From OCS155 cluster bacterium AG-349-E07 (lineage in GTDB: Bacteria; Actinomycetota; Acidimicrobiia; Actinomarinales; Actinomarinaceae), in the NCBI GenBank assembly GCA_003281085.1, contig QCCZ01000001.1:278688-342687 (forward strand): a stretch of DNA of 64,000 nt, read 5' to 3'. Under the pieces are notes generated by a model. It saw only the letters and a program-made list of their open reading frames with translations, had not been told where the DNA came from and searched no databases. Of this stretch, positions 46,188-56,482 are shown in pieces. The position numbers were made by a program, and so were the translations under genes. Each line of letters opens with the position of its first letter. Positions within the stretch are counted from its first letter, which is position 1.

Positions 46188-47414
46188 ATGGAAACAATTA
46201 TTGAAAAGTTTTTGGAAATAGCAATTATATTAGTAGCTGCTAAGTTCGGTGCAGAATTAATGAGAAGAATTAATCAACCCGCTGTAATAGGAGAACTAGT
46301 TATTGGAATCATTATTGGTTATTACGGATTAGGACTTCTTCCGCATTTTGAATCCGGAGATGTTGTATCAACTTTAGCTGAAATTGGTGTAGTCCTTTTG
46401 CTATTTGAAGTAGGATTGGAAACTAATTTAGACGAGTTCATAGAATTGGGCTCAACTTCTCTTCTCGTAGCATTAATAGGTGTTGTAGCACCATTTGCTT
46501 TGGGCTTTGGCTCAATTTATGCACTCAATTTAGGAGGAGAAGATCAATTTGGAATAGCTTTATTCGTAGGTGCAGCTATGACCGCAACCTCAGTTGGTAT
46601 TACCGCTAGAGTGTTTGGAGACTTAGGTGCTTTAAAATCAAGAGAAGCAAAAACTATCATAGGCGCAGCAGTTGTAGATGATATTTTAGGTTTATTAATT
46701 CTTACTGTTGTCGCGGGAGTTTTAGGAAGCTCAGGAGATTTCTCAATAGTTGATCTTGGAGTAATCAGCGCAAAGGCAGTCGGTTTTTTAATTGCCGTAG
46801 TAATTGTTGGAAGAAAACTTTCAAAACCAATATTTAATTTCTTTGTAAAAATTCCATCACCAGGAACATTTGTAACAGGAAGCTTTATTTTTGCAATGCT
46901 TCTTGGTGCAGCAGCCCACTTTGTAGGACTTCATCCAATAGTTGGAGCTTTTGCAGGGGGTGTAGTTGCTGGTGAATCAGGCATGACTCATAGAATTAGA
47001 GATGAGATGAAGCCTTTAAACTTTTTACTTGTTCCAATATTTTTTGTTTATATTGGCTCGGAAGTGAACATTCAAACTTTAGCTTCTCTTGATGTATTTT
47101 TATACGGAATGTTGGTAAGTCTTTTAGCGTTTGTTGGTAAATATGTATCAGCTCTAGGAGCTATGGGCAAAGGATTAAATACTTCTTTAATTGGAATTGG
47201 AATGTCTCCAAGAGGAGAGGTTGGGCTGATATTTGTTGCTGTTGCTACAACCACATTATCAGACATAATTACAGGTGATATTATCTCAATAATTATCTGG
47301 ATGGTCATAGTAACAACAGTTATTGCGCCTATATTGCTTAATAGAATATTACAAAAAGTGCCTTTATCTGAGAGAGATGATGATGAAAGGTTCGAAACTC
47401 CTGTAGTAGAGTAA
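46188..47414 (+). CDS. CPA2-family cation:proton antiporter (Kef-type)
   Basis: This 408-residue membrane protein has about 12 hydrophobic segments. INQPAVIGELVIGIIIGYY near residue 27, LLLFEVGLETNLDEF near 84 and AVVDDILGLLI near 161 (double Asp of the ion site) match the Na+/H+ or K+/H+ exchanger domain of the CPA2 family. There is no C-terminal RCK/TrkA-N domain. It is followed after 63 bp by the pyrophosphatase, and both could serve membrane-potential and cation control. Ion specificity is unknown. Confidence 0.88.
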   Translation: METIIEKFLEIAIILVAAKFGAELMRRINQPAVIGELVIGIIIGYYGLGLLPHFESGDVVSTLAEIGVVLLLFEVGLETNLDEFIELGSTSLLVALIGVVAPFALGFGSIYALNLGGEDQFGIALFVGAAMTATSVGITARVFGDLGALKSREAKTIIGAAVVDDILGLLILTVVAGVLGSSGDFSIVDLGVISAKAVGFLIAVVIVGRKLSKPIFNFFVKIPSPGTFVTGSFIFAMLLGAAAHFVGLHPIVGAFAGGVVAGESGMTHRIRDEMKPLNFLLVPIFFVYIGSEVNIQTLASLDVFLYGMLVSLLAFVGKYVSALGAMGKGLNTSLIGIGMSPRGEVGLIFVAVATTTLSDIITGDIISIIIWMVIVTTVIAPILLNRILQKVPLSERDDDERFETPVVE

Positions 47415-47477
47415 TTTTTTACTACAAAATTATTTAACTTTATTATCATTAATTTGTTCAAAAAAGGGGAAAATTAA

Positions 47478-49520
47478 ATGTTTTTAAACTATCAAGGTTC
47501 AATCATTGCAGCCTTACTCGGTCTTGGTCTAGCAGCATATTTTGCAAACAGAATACTTTCAATAGAGGTAACAGACAGTAAAGTTCAAAGCCTATCTGAT
47601 GCAATAAGAAAAGGCTCAATGGCATTTCTCAAAAGACAATATTCTTGGGTAAGTATTTTTGTTGTAATTCTTGCAGTTTTAATTTCAACCTTAACTGATT
47701 GGGGCTATCCATATGGAGCAATAGCATTCATCGGAGGTGCTCTTTTTTCATCACTGGCAGGATTTATCGGAATGAGAATTGCAACAGCTGCCAACGGTAG
47801 AACCACAGAAGCTGCAAGAGACGGAGGTACACTCAAAGCTTTACCTGTGGCGTTCAGAGGTGGAGCAGTAATGGGATTTTCTGTTGCTGGACTAGGCCTT
47901 CTTGGTGTGGCATTAGGTTACTGGGTATTTATCGACATAATGGATTTAGAAAATGGATATGATATTTTAGCCGCAATAGGCTTAGGTGGATCTTCAATTG
48001 CTCTCTTTGCCAGAGTCGGTGGTGGTATCTATACAAAAGCAGCGGATGTCGGTGCTGATTTAGTTGGAAAAGTAGAAGCAGGAATACCGGAAGATGATCC
48101 AAGAAATCCAGCAACAATTGCAGATAATGTTGGAGACAATGTTGGTGATGTTGCAGGAATGGGTGCGGATCTCTTTGAAAGCTACGTTGGATCTCTAGTA
48201 GCACCATTAGCTTATGCAGCAATTGTATTTGCTGGAACTGATGTTTTGCCTTCGCTACTTTTTTTCCCACTAGCAGTAGGAACTATTGGTATGTTGGCAT
48301 CTATTGTTTCCTCTTTTCTTGTAGTTCCTAAGGAAGGCAAGTTGGCTCAAGCACTTCACAGAGGAACCTACTCAGCTGCAGGAATAACTGCTGTTGGCGT
48401 GTATTTTCTATCAGATACGATGTTTGCTGATTTTTCTGAAAACCCAATAGGATTATTTATATCAGTTATCATCGGTTTGCTCGTTGGTATTACTGTTGGT
48501 CAAATATCAGAATGGTTTACCTCTGACCACTATTCAATTGTTAAAAATATTGCAGATCAAGCTAAAACTGGACCAGCGACAGTAGTTTTATCTGGAATTT
48601 CTGAAGGAATGCGATCTGCAGCATTCTCTGTAATAGTAGTTGTTATTGGTGTTGGTGGAGCTTACACATCTGGAGCATGGGCTTTAGGAGAGTCTGGTGG
48701 AATTTATGGTGTTGCTGTTGCAGCAATCGGTGTTTTGGCAACACTCGGAATAACTGTTGCAGTCGATGCTTATGGTCCTATTGCAGATAACGCAGGCGGT
48801 ATTGCAGAAATGGCTCATCTTGATCCTGAAGTAAGAAAAGCTACAGATGAACTTGATTCACTAGGAAACACAACAGCTGCCATTGCAAAAGGATTTGCAA
48901 TTGGTTCTGCTGCTGTAACAGCATTAGCTTTATTCTCTGCATTTGTGCAAAGCGCAGGCCTGACTGAACTAGATATTACGCAAGTAGAAGTTACAGCAGG
49001 ATTGTTTTTAGGTGGAATGTTTCCTTTCTTGTTTGCTGCGATGACAATTAATGCAGTAGGGAGAGCTGCATTTAAAATGATTGAAGAAGTCAGACGTCAA
49101 TTTAGAGAAATTCCTGGATTGCGTGAAGGAAAAGAAGGCGTAACTCCTGAATATGAAGAATGTGTTGATATTGCAACTTCAGCAGCTTTAAAAGAGATGC
49201 TTCTTCCAGGCGGTCTTGCAATTGTTTCGCCTTTAATTATTGGTTTCTGGAACAAAGAAGCTCTTGGAGGCTTTTTAGCTGGTGCTTTAGTAACAGGGTT
49301 CTTACTTGCAATATTTATGGCTAACTCAGGTGGTGCATGGGACAATGCAAAAAAATATATTGAAGCTGGTGGCGGCGCTGGTAAAGGATCTGAAGAACAT
49401 AAAGCTGCCGTAATTGGAGATACTATAGGGGATCCATTTAAAGACACATCTGGTCCGGCAATGAATATTGTTATCAAAGTTATGACTATAGTAAGTCTGA
49501 TATTTGCATCTGCGTTTTAA
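47478..49520 (+). CDS. hppA: Membrane-bound ion-pumping pyrophosphatase
   Basis: This enzyme couples pyrophosphate hydrolysis to ion pumping across the membrane. The 680-residue protein has about 16 helices. The catalytic stretch KAADVGADLVGKVEAGIPEDDPRNPA lies near 190 (first part), followed by GDNVGDVAGMGADLFESY and the C-terminal DTIGDPFKDTSGPAMNI. GNTTAAIAKGFAIGSAA near 466 carries Ala where K+-independent pumps have Lys, which suggests the K+-dependent class. H+ versus Na+ cannot be decided by eye. The start has a GGGGA box 8 nt upstream. Confidence 0.95.
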   Translation: MFLNYQGSIIAALLGLGLAAYFANRILSIEVTDSKVQSLSDAIRKGSMAFLKRQYSWVSIFVVILAVLISTLTDWGYPYGAIAFIGGALFSSLAGFIGMRIATAANGRTTEAARDGGTLKALPVAFRGGAVMGFSVAGLGLLGVALGYWVFIDIMDLENGYDILAAIGLGGSSIALFARVGGGIYTKAADVGADLVGKVEAGIPEDDPRNPATIADNVGDNVGDVAGMGADLFESYVGSLVAPLAYAAIVFAGTDVLPSLLFFPLAVGTIGMLASIVSSFLVVPKEGKLAQALHRGTYSAAGITAVGVYFLSDTMFADFSENPIGLFISVIIGLLVGITVGQISEWFTSDHYSIVKNIADQAKTGPATVVLSGISEGMRSAAFSVIVVVIGVGGAYTSGAWALGESGGIYGVAVAAIGVLATLGITVAVDAYGPIADNAGGIAEMAHLDPEVRKATDELDSLGNTTAAIAKGFAIGSAAVTALALFSAFVQSAGLTELDITQVEVTAGLFLGGMFPFLFAAMTINAVGRAAFKMIEEVRRQFREIPGLREGKEGVTPEYEECVDIATSAALKEMLLPGGLAIVSPLIIGFWNKEALGGFLAGALVTGFLLAIFMANSGGAWDNAKKYIEAGGGAGKGSEEHKAAVIGDTIGDPFKDTSGPAMNIVIKVMTIVSLIFASAF

Positions 49521-49527
49521 AATTTAA

Positions 49528-50757
49528 TTGAAAACAGTTCATTTTGTTCGTCATGGAGAAACAGAGCAAAATAAAAATGGAATTTGGCAGGGTCATACAA
49601 ACACACAATTAAGCAAAATTGGAAAAGCTCAAGCTAAACTTTTGTCAGATAGGCTAAATTTAACAAATCAAACAGTTTTTACCTCAGATCTAGCTAGAGC
49701 AAAAGAAACTGCTTATTTCTTATCAGATTCACCAACGGTAAGAGAAAATTTAAGAGAAATAAATGTTGGAGACTTTACAGGAAAGTCTGTAAAAAAAACA
49801 TACTCAAACAATTTAGACATATTCGATGCCTTACAAGATGATACGTATGTTTTTCCAAATGGAGAATCTGTTCAGGAATTTAAACAAAGAGTCCATCAAG
49901 AGGTTGATTATATTTTTGACAATATTGATGAAGACTCTGAATGCATAGTAGTGACACATGGTTTCTTTATTGGCACCGCTATAGGGTTAGTTCTAGGGTT
50001 TAATCAGTATCCATATCCAATTGGCAACATTCAAAATACATCCGTTTCTACAGTTATAAAAAGAGACTCTGTTATGCAAGTTAATAAATTCAACGATGCT
50101 ATTCACCTACCTAATTCATATATTGATTATCCAGCTAAAGATAAAAGTAGAATTCTAACATTTATTAGACATGGTCAGACCGATTCTAACACTCAAGGCG
50201 TATGGCAGGGTCATGTTGACAATCCTTTAAATACATATGGTGTTGAAACTGCAAAAGAACTGAAAGGTAAATTTTCAAATTATGATTTATATCTATCTTC
50301 TTCATTTAAAAGAGCTTTTGAAACTATCTCACTAATAGTTGATGATAAAGATATAATCGCAACTGAACTTTTAGCTGAAATGGATTTAGGCCAGTGGGAA
50401 GGTTTAAGTACATCAGAAATAATGAAAAATTATAGAGAAAATTTCATTCAGTCCTTGTTCATTAACTTTAGAGTTAAGTACGGAATAGATGGGGAGTCAA
50501 TGAATGAAGCTGGCATTAGAGTAAGAGATTTACTAAACGATTATGATAAAGCCAAAATGTTAGTTGCGAGTCATGGCGGAACTATAAAAGCTGCAATTAC
50601 AACTATTTTAAACTGTCCAGAACTAAAGGCTGCTTCATCATTTACGATTCCGAATAATTTAGGTGTATCTTGTTTGGAGGTCAAGGACAACAAATATTCT
50701 TTATGGTCGTATAATGTAGGAAAAATAGGATATGAAAACATTAGTTATAACGAATGA
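49528..50757 (+). CDS. Tandem histidine phosphatase (two PhoE/Gpm-like domains)
   Basis: This 409-residue protein contains two complete phosphoglycerate-mutase-like phosphatase domains. The first has VRHGETEQN near residue 7 and VVTHGFFIG near 149. The second has IRHGQTDSN near 213 and VASHGGTIKA near 347. Both keep the catalytic Arg-His-Gly, an acidic residue and the second His, and share a WQGH motif, so the protein looks like an internal duplication. The substrate is unknown; members include phosphoglycerate, cobalamin and sugar phosphatases. The start is TTG at 49528, 7 bp after hppA, and the 3' end overlaps the next gene by 26 bp. Confidence 0.85.
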   Translation: MKTVHFVRHGETEQNKNGIWQGHTNTQLSKIGKAQAKLLSDRLNLTNQTVFTSDLARAKETAYFLSDSPTVRENLREINVGDFTGKSVKKTYSNNLDIFDALQDDTYVFPNGESVQEFKQRVHQEVDYIFDNIDEDSECIVVTHGFFIGTAIGLVLGFNQYPYPIGNIQNTSVSTVIKRDSVMQVNKFNDAIHLPNSYIDYPAKDKSRILTFIRHGQTDSNTQGVWQGHVDNPLNTYGVETAKELKGKFSNYDLYLSSSFKRAFETISLIVDDKDIIATELLAEMDLGQWEGLSTSEIMKNYRENFIQSLFINFRVKYGIDGESMNEAGIRVRDLLNDYDKAKMLVASHGGTIKAAITTILNCPELKAASSFTIPNNLGVSCLEVKDNKYSLWSYNVGKIGYENISYNE

Positions 50758-51775
50758 TTATTTTCCAAAAAAAGGTGGAATTTCTACTTACATAAAATCT
50801 TTTGAAGACCATCTTGAATTTGAAAAAATAATATATGCTCCAAGTTGGGCAGAAGGACCTAATGTTGTTAACTCTAAATCAAAGTTTATCTTTGGTAGTA
50901 GAACTCATTTAAGAGAAATAAATCAAATAATAAACCAGCACAACATCGAAATAATTTTACACGCATCAAGCAATCCACAGTTCTACCTGGTTGATAAATT
51001 AAAAAATTTTGGATTGAAGCAGTATATGATTATTCATGGAGCGGAATTTAGTGTGATTGATTCGATTCCAATTGTCAAAAAAATATTTAGAGGATCACTT
51101 GAATCGTTAGAAAAAATATTTACCGTTAGCTATTTTACAGGTAGAAAATTACAAGAAATTACTTCAACTGAGATTGTACTTATGGGTGCAGGTGTTGAAA
51201 AAAATGAATATCAAAAAGACTTTAAGAAAAATGAAAAATTAATTGTAGGAGTAAGTAGTAGATTTGTATCCAGAAAAAAAATCGATTGGGTTATTGATTC
51301 TTTAAACGATTTACAAATGGATGGATATGACGTTACATTAAATATCTTCGGTTATGGAAAACTAGAGAAGTATCTAAAAAAACTTTCCGATATTTCATCT
51401 CAAGAAGTAAATTTTTACTCAGATGATGATGAAAATGCGTTAAATGCTTTTTACAAAGACTTAGATATATTTGTCATGCCTGCAAAATCTAGATTTTTTG
51501 GAAGAGAATATGAAGGCCTCGGAATAGTTTATTTAGAAGCTGCAAGCTATGGATTGCCGGTTCTTGTTGGAAGTTCTGGAGGGGCTTTTGAAACTATTAT
51601 TCCAGGAAAAACTGGCTTTATTGTTGGTTCAAGAATTGAAATATATGATGCTATTAAATATTTCTACGAAAATAAGGATAAGATTAAAGAATTTGGAAGT
51701 AATTCAAAGTTATTTGTCGAAGAAAATTTTTCATGGGAAACAGTGGTTGAAAAATTTAAAATAAACACTAACTAG
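50732..51775 (+). CDS. Family 4 glycosyltransferase (PimB-like)
   Basis: This 347-residue GT-B enzyme begins TLVITNDYFPKKGGISTYI, the acceptor-side glycine loop typical of mannosyltransferases such as PimB. It has GVSSRFVSRKKIDWVIDSL near 172 and FGREYEGLGIVYLEAASYGLPV near 255, the nucleotide-sugar Glu motif. A role in phosphatidylinositol mannoside or another glycolipid is plausible for an actinobacterium but not shown. It overlaps the phosphatase gene by 26 bp and converges with topA with an 8-bp overlap. Confidence 0.85.
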   Translation: MKTLVITNDYFPKKGGISTYIKSFEDHLEFEKIIYAPSWAEGPNVVNSKSKFIFGSRTHLREINQIINQHNIEIILHASSNPQFYLVDKLKNFGLKQYMIIHGAEFSVIDSIPIVKKIFRGSLESLEKIFTVSYFTGRKLQEITSTEIVLMGAGVEKNEYQKDFKKNEKLIVGVSSRFVSRKKIDWVIDSLNDLQMDGYDVTLNIFGYGKLEKYLKKLSDISSQEVNFYSDDDENALNAFYKDLDIFVMPAKSRFFGREYEGLGIVYLEAASYGLPVLVGSSGGAFETIIPGKTGFIVGSRIEIYDAIKYFYENKDKIKEFGSNSKLFVEENFSWETVVEKFKINTN

Positions 51776-54458
51776 ATTCAGTATCTCCAAACAATTCAAG
51801 AACTTCTGAAGGCGTAACAGTTAGAGCTTTTCTTGGACTTTCTAGTGGTTTGTTTTTTTTCTCAAAAAGAATTTTGTTAATAAGATTATCTTTAGTTGCA
51901 TCCTCAGGTTTCATTCTGAATCTTCCTCTATAAAATACAATCTCTAGTGATTTGGCGAGTTCAACTAAGTTTTCTTTTGATAATGTCTTTATATCTTTTT
52001 CATTAAGTTCAAAATGTTTAGTAACTTTATCAATCATACTTTCTTTGCTTACATTTTTTGGAAGTTTTAATATTTCACCACCAAGAAAATTAGATATTTT
52101 TCTTAATTTTTCACCTTCTATCAACTCTCTTATTTCATCTTTCTTCATTTCAGCTAATTCTGAATTTTCAAGTACCGTTCTGTCTCGTTGTTTCATTGCA
52201 TAACCTCCATAGGGTCCAACTGCTGCAGAATAAGTCCATTCATTTAACGATGTGATATATCTAGGATTTTTAGCTGATAGTGAAAATCTTTTAATACATT
52301 CCTCTTCTGTTAATTTATCTGGATCTTCCTCTTCAAAAATAGGTCCAATTAAATTTTTATAAACGCATTTTTCTTGCCTCACACCTTTTTCTTTTATCCC
52401 ATGTTGTATATAAAAACTTCCATTTGGTCCAAGTTTTATAAATATGGATGAAGAACATTCAGGGCATTTTGCAACTACTCTCTCTTTTTTTAAGCTTTTC
52501 TCTTGTTGGGTTTCAACTTCACTTATATATTCTGCTTCTATTTCTTCTATGGTTATCTCAGGTGGTAATCCAACCTTAAAATCATCATCTCTCAATAAAT
52601 ATGGATATGGTATTTTTCCCTGTATCCTTCCTGTTTTTACTACGTACCGTGATTGAAATGGTAATTTTACGGTAGTCAAAGCCAGAGGGTCTTGGATACC
52701 ATAATTCTCAACGTGGCTTTTGATTGTCTTATGAGATTTTTCGAGAAATTCAATTTTTGATTGCTCTGGATTTTTACTTTCAAGAATTAAATCTAAATCA
52801 TCTTCCATAGTTTTCGAGAACTCATAATCAATGTATTGATTGAAATACGGTTTCATGAAGTTATTGATTAAAGCTATAGCTAAAATTCTTGGTTTCAGAC
52901 TAGATTCAGAATTAATAAATACGGAAGTAATGCTTTCAATAATTGAAACGTATGTTGATGGCCTACCTATACCTAATTCCTCCAATTTATTAATAAGTGA
53001 AGTTGAAGAATACCTATTGGGAGGATTTGTATATTTTTCTTCGCTCTCTGATTCAATAATTTTTATTTCATCATTTTCTCTCAAGTCTGGAAGCTCTTGA
53101 GACTTCTCTGACAAATCTTTAATTAAATCCCTATATCCACCAAATGTCCAAGTTGTCCCTGAGATTCCCAAAATTAAGGGAGAGTAAGTATTTTCTTTCG
53201 TTTCTATTTCAATAGTTTTCGTGATTCCTTGAGCATCAGTCATCTGAGATGCGACTGTTGTGTTAAAAATCAAACTGTAAAGCTTGTACTCATCGCTGTC
53301 TTCTTTGTGTGTTTTCAGTAATTCTTGAGGAGTAGTGAAGCTTTCACCAGAAGGCCTAATTGCTTCATGGGCTGCTTGTGCATTTTTGCTGTCACCATAT
53401 AGATTTGGAGAATCGGGTAAGTGTTTTTCAGAAAAATTTTCCTTAATATAAGCTCTTGAGGCTTTAATTGCGATATCTGATAACCTAATTGAATCAGTTC
53501 TCATATATGTAATTAAACCCTCTTGGTAAAGCCGCTGGGCCACACTCATGGTTTTTCTTGGCTGAAAACCCAAATTACTTCTAGCGGAAGATTGTAAACT
53601 TGTTGTTTTAAATGGCTTTGGAGGCTTACCACTCCGAGACGACTCTTTAATGGATGAGATTGATGCAGTTTGATTTTTTAATATACTAACTATTTCGTTA
53701 GCTTCATTTTCATCTAGGTATTTTTTATCCTTACTAGTCTTATTTCCTTTTTCATTAAAATCCGAAGATGAAGCCAACCTCTTTCCACTAACTCTTTTAA
53801 GATTTGCTGTAAATTCATAATCATTACTTTTACATAATGCCTTGATTTCAAAATATTTTGATTTTATAAATTTTAGTCTTTCTTCTTCTCTCTCAACAAT
53901 TAACCTTATAGCAGGACCCTGGACTCTTCCTGTAGAGATGAATGCTCCTCCAAGATCCCTAACTTTGGGTGAAATTTCATATCCAATCATCCGATCAAGA
54001 GTTCTCCTAGCCTCATAAGATTTAAATTTGCCAATATCAATAGTTTCAGGATTATTGATCGCGTTTGTTACTGCTGCTTCTGTAATTTCATTGAACTTAA
54101 TTCTCTTTGGTTCACTTTTGAGTTCAAGTGATTCCATTAAATGATATGCAATAGCTTCACCTTCTCTATCATCATCAGTCGCTAGATATACATCCGATGC
54201 TTCATCCGCTAGGTCTTTTAGTTCTTTAACAATTGCTTTTCTGTCTTCAGGTATTACATATATATTCTCAAAATTCTTAGGCTTAACAGCACCCCACAAG
54301 ATTTCCTTATTGGAATAGCTAGCAGGTATAGCTTTAGCATTACGTGGAAGATCCCTTATGTGGCCAACACTTGATTTAACGATATATTCAGAGCCTAGAA
54401 TCTTTGAAATAGTTTTTACTTTTGTTGGCGACTCAACAATAACTAAAGGTTTTGACAT
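51768..54458 (-). CDS. topA: DNA topoisomerase I (type IA)
   Basis: TopA relaxes negatively supercoiled DNA. The 896-residue protein has the Toprim domain with KPLVIVESPTKVKTISKILG at the N-terminus and YLATDDDREGEAIAYHL near 93 (Asp-x-Asp). The active Tyr lies in EGLITYMRTDSIRLS near 315. One Cys cluster (CPECSS near 660) is followed by C-terminal topo repeats such as GPYGGYAMKQRDR, as in actinobacterial enzymes with few zinc fingers. It stands alone on the minus strand; the 87-bp gap to the divergent MFS gene should hold both promoters. Confidence 0.95.
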   Translation of the reverse strand: MSKPLVIVESPTKVKTISKILGSEYIVKSSVGHIRDLPRNAKAIPASYSNKEILWGAVKPKNFENIYVIPEDRKAIVKELKDLADEASDVYLATDDDREGEAIAYHLMESLELKSEPKRIKFNEITEAAVTNAINNPETIDIGKFKSYEARRTLDRMIGYEISPKVRDLGGAFISTGRVQGPAIRLIVEREEERLKFIKSKYFEIKALCKSNDYEFTANLKRVSGKRLASSSDFNEKGNKTSKDKKYLDENEANEIVSILKNQTASISSIKESSRSGKPPKPFKTTSLQSSARSNLGFQPRKTMSVAQRLYQEGLITYMRTDSIRLSDIAIKASRAYIKENFSEKHLPDSPNLYGDSKNAQAAHEAIRPSGESFTTPQELLKTHKEDSDEYKLYSLIFNTTVASQMTDAQGITKTIEIETKENTYSPLILGISGTTWTFGGYRDLIKDLSEKSQELPDLRENDEIKIIESESEEKYTNPPNRYSSTSLINKLEELGIGRPSTYVSIIESITSVFINSESSLKPRILAIALINNFMKPYFNQYIDYEFSKTMEDDLDLILESKNPEQSKIEFLEKSHKTIKSHVENYGIQDPLALTTVKLPFQSRYVVKTGRIQGKIPYPYLLRDDDFKVGLPPEITIEEIEAEYISEVETQQEKSLKKERVVAKCPECSSSIFIKLGPNGSFYIQHGIKEKGVRQEKCVYKNLIGPIFEEEDPDKLTEEECIKRFSLSAKNPRYITSLNEWTYSAAVGPYGGYAMKQRDRTVLENSELAEMKKDEIRELIEGEKLRKISNFLGGEILKLPKNVSKESMIDKVTKHFELNEKDIKTLSKENLVELAKSLEIVFYRGRFRMKPEDATKDNLINKILFEKKNKPLESPRKALTVTPSEVLELFGDTESS

Positions 54459-54545
54459 GCCCTTATTGATAACACTATTTTTGGCATATGTACAGGATTT
54501 AAGAAAAAAAGTATTCTAAACATAAACTAGGATGGATATAAGGCA

Positions 54546-55877
54546 ATGAAATCAATAAAAATATTTTCAAAATCTCAGTTCTCAGTTCTATGGTGGTCGG
54601 GCACTTTGTCAAGCTTTGGAGACTGGGCAACATTATTTGCTTCTGTCGCATTAGCAAGTTATTTAGGATCAGAAGGCGGCAATTCTGAGCTTACCGCCGT
54701 TATTCCAATAGTTGCAAGGATAATCCCTGCGCTCATGTCATCTTTCGCAGGAATATTGGCTGATAGGTTTAATAAAAAAAATGTGATGATCATATGTGAT
54801 CTATCAAGAATGGTTATAGTTCTAGGACTTTTTTTTACAACTACCTTAATTCAACTTTTTCTTATAAATTTTTTATCTGAAATTTTTTCCCTTATCAGAC
54901 AACCTTCAAGAGAATCAGTAGTTCCTGAAGTAGTTGACAATGAATATTTAGTTAAAGCAAATTCTTTGTTTACAGTAGGCACATATGCGTCACTTCCACT
55001 AGCTTCATTAGCTTTTGGTGTAATTTCTGATAATTCTTTAATTGAAGGAATTGTTTCTTACGGAAATGGTTGGAATGGGTCTGTAATATTTGTAATTGAT
55101 TCGGTCACTTTTTTAATTTCATCATTTTTACTTTTGTATCTTAAAACAGATTCTCCAAATAAAAATATAGAAAAGCAATCGAATGTTCTTGGTGATCTTA
55201 AGGAAGGCTTAAATTATTTTCTTTCTGTTCAAGAACTCAGAACAGTGACAACATCGATATCGTTAAGTCTTGTTGGGGCAGGAGCTCTTTTTGTTTTAGG
55301 AAACACATATTTGACAGAGTCACTTAAGTTTACTCAGAGCTCTTTTGGTTTTATGATTGCTTCGTTTGGGTTTGGGATTATTTTTACAATGGTAATTTTA
55401 AGTTACTTTGTAACCTCGTTCAGTAGAATTCCATTTTTTATTGGTATAAGCATGGTAATAACTGGCCTCTCACTTTTATTTGCATTTAACTCATCAGAAT
55501 TTTCCACAATCTTATTTTTTATTTTTATTTCAGGAATAGGATCAGGATCTGTTTACTTATTAACTATAAGTTATCTTCAAAGCACAACAGATAAAAATTT
55601 AAGAGGAAGAGTATTTGGTAATTTTTATACAATTGGGAGACTGTCAATTCTACTTTCACTATTTATTTCTGGATTTGCCGCAAATTTTATTAATCAATAT
55701 TTTGAGTTTGATGGAGTACTTTTTGTTTTAAGAATAAGCTCTGGGTTTATATTGCTTTCGGGTTTAATTACTTTTGTTAAAGGGTACAGAACGATAATTA
55801 AAGATTTTGGATTTGAAAATTCCAATTTTAACAAGTTAAGATTAAACCTTGATACTGATGAAGATGAACCATTATGA
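54546..55877 (+). CDS. MFS transporter (MFS_3/EntS-like)
   Basis: This 443-residue protein has about 12 membrane helices. The N-terminal FSVLWWSGTLSSFGDWATLFA and the loop ILADRFNKKNVMIICDLSR (MFS motif A, GxLADRxxxK) identify it as a major facilitator of the exporter-like MFS_3 group. The cargo is unknown. The TGA overlaps the start of tmk by 4 bp, so it is coupled to the tmk-holB genes although no functional link is obvious. Confidence 0.88.
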   Translation: MKSIKIFSKSQFSVLWWSGTLSSFGDWATLFASVALASYLGSEGGNSELTAVIPIVARIIPALMSSFAGILADRFNKKNVMIICDLSRMVIVLGLFFTTTLIQLFLINFLSEIFSLIRQPSRESVVPEVVDNEYLVKANSLFTVGTYASLPLASLAFGVISDNSLIEGIVSYGNGWNGSVIFVIDSVTFLISSFLLLYLKTDSPNKNIEKQSNVLGDLKEGLNYFLSVQELRTVTTSISLSLVGAGALFVLGNTYLTESLKFTQSSFGFMIASFGFGIIFTMVILSYFVTSFSRIPFFIGISMVITGLSLLFAFNSSEFSTILFFIFISGIGSGSVYLLTISYLQSTTDKNLRGRVFGNFYTIGRLSILLSLFISGFAANFINQYFEFDGVLFVLRISSGFILLSGLITFVKGYRTIIKDFGFENSNFNKLRLNLDTDEDEPL

Positions 55878-56482
55878 ATTGTGACTATGTAGCTTTTGAA
55901 GGGATTGATGGATCTGGAAAGTCAAGCATCATTGAACAGCTTTCAAAAATTTTAGATGAGAACAAAATAGAAAATAAGATAGTCAGAGAACCAGGCGGAA
56001 CTAAAGTCGGTGAAGGTATTAGGGAGTTATTATTAAGCCATGACTACAAAGTTGACCCCCTCACAGAAGCCTTATTATTTTGTGCTCAAAGATCTCAATT
56101 AGTAAACGAGCTTATAAAACCATCAATTCAAAATGAAATAAAAATTTTGTCAGATAGAAGTGCATATTCCTCTGTTGCTTACCAGGGTGTTGGAAGAGAA
56201 TTAGGCTATGAAAAAATCTATCAGTTAAACGATATTGCTATTGGAGGTTTCTGGCCAGAAAAAGTTGTTTTACTTGATATTGATCCATTAGTTTCCTTAG
56301 ATCGTCAAAAAGTTGCGGACAGAATTGGTAGTGACAAAATAGAGTTTTTTCAAAATATAAGAAAAGGATATTTGAGGCTTTCAGAAGAATTTTCGGAAAG
56401 TTTCTTAGTACTAGACGCTGAAAAAAATTTAGAAGAAAATTTGATGAAGATGTGTAACTGGTTAGGAATTGACAAAGCTTAA
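55874..56482 (+). CDS. tmk: Thymidylate kinase
   Basis: This enzyme phosphorylates dTMP to dTDP for DNA synthesis. The 202-residue protein has the P-loop FEGIDGSGKSS near residue 8, the DR(Y/S) motif in ILSDRSAYSSVAYQG near 93 and REPGGTKVGEGIRELLL near 38-54. The length fits. It overlaps holB by 14 bp, a common gene order in bacteria. Confidence 0.95.
   Translation: MNCDYVAFEGIDGSGKSSIIEQLSKILDENKIENKIVREPGGTKVGEGIRELLLSHDYKVDPLTEALLFCAQRSQLVNELIKPSIQNEIKILSDRSAYSSVAYQGVGRELGYEKIYQLNDIAIGGFWPEKVVLLDIDPLVSLDRQKVADRIGSDKIEFFQNIRKGYLRLSEEFSESFLVLDAEKNLEENLMKMCNWLGIDKA

Noticed and set aside
47403-47436. Possible terminator after the antiporter gene (GTAGTA/TACTAC)
   Set aside because: The stem is short and AT-rich and overlaps the stop codon, with no clear T-run after it.
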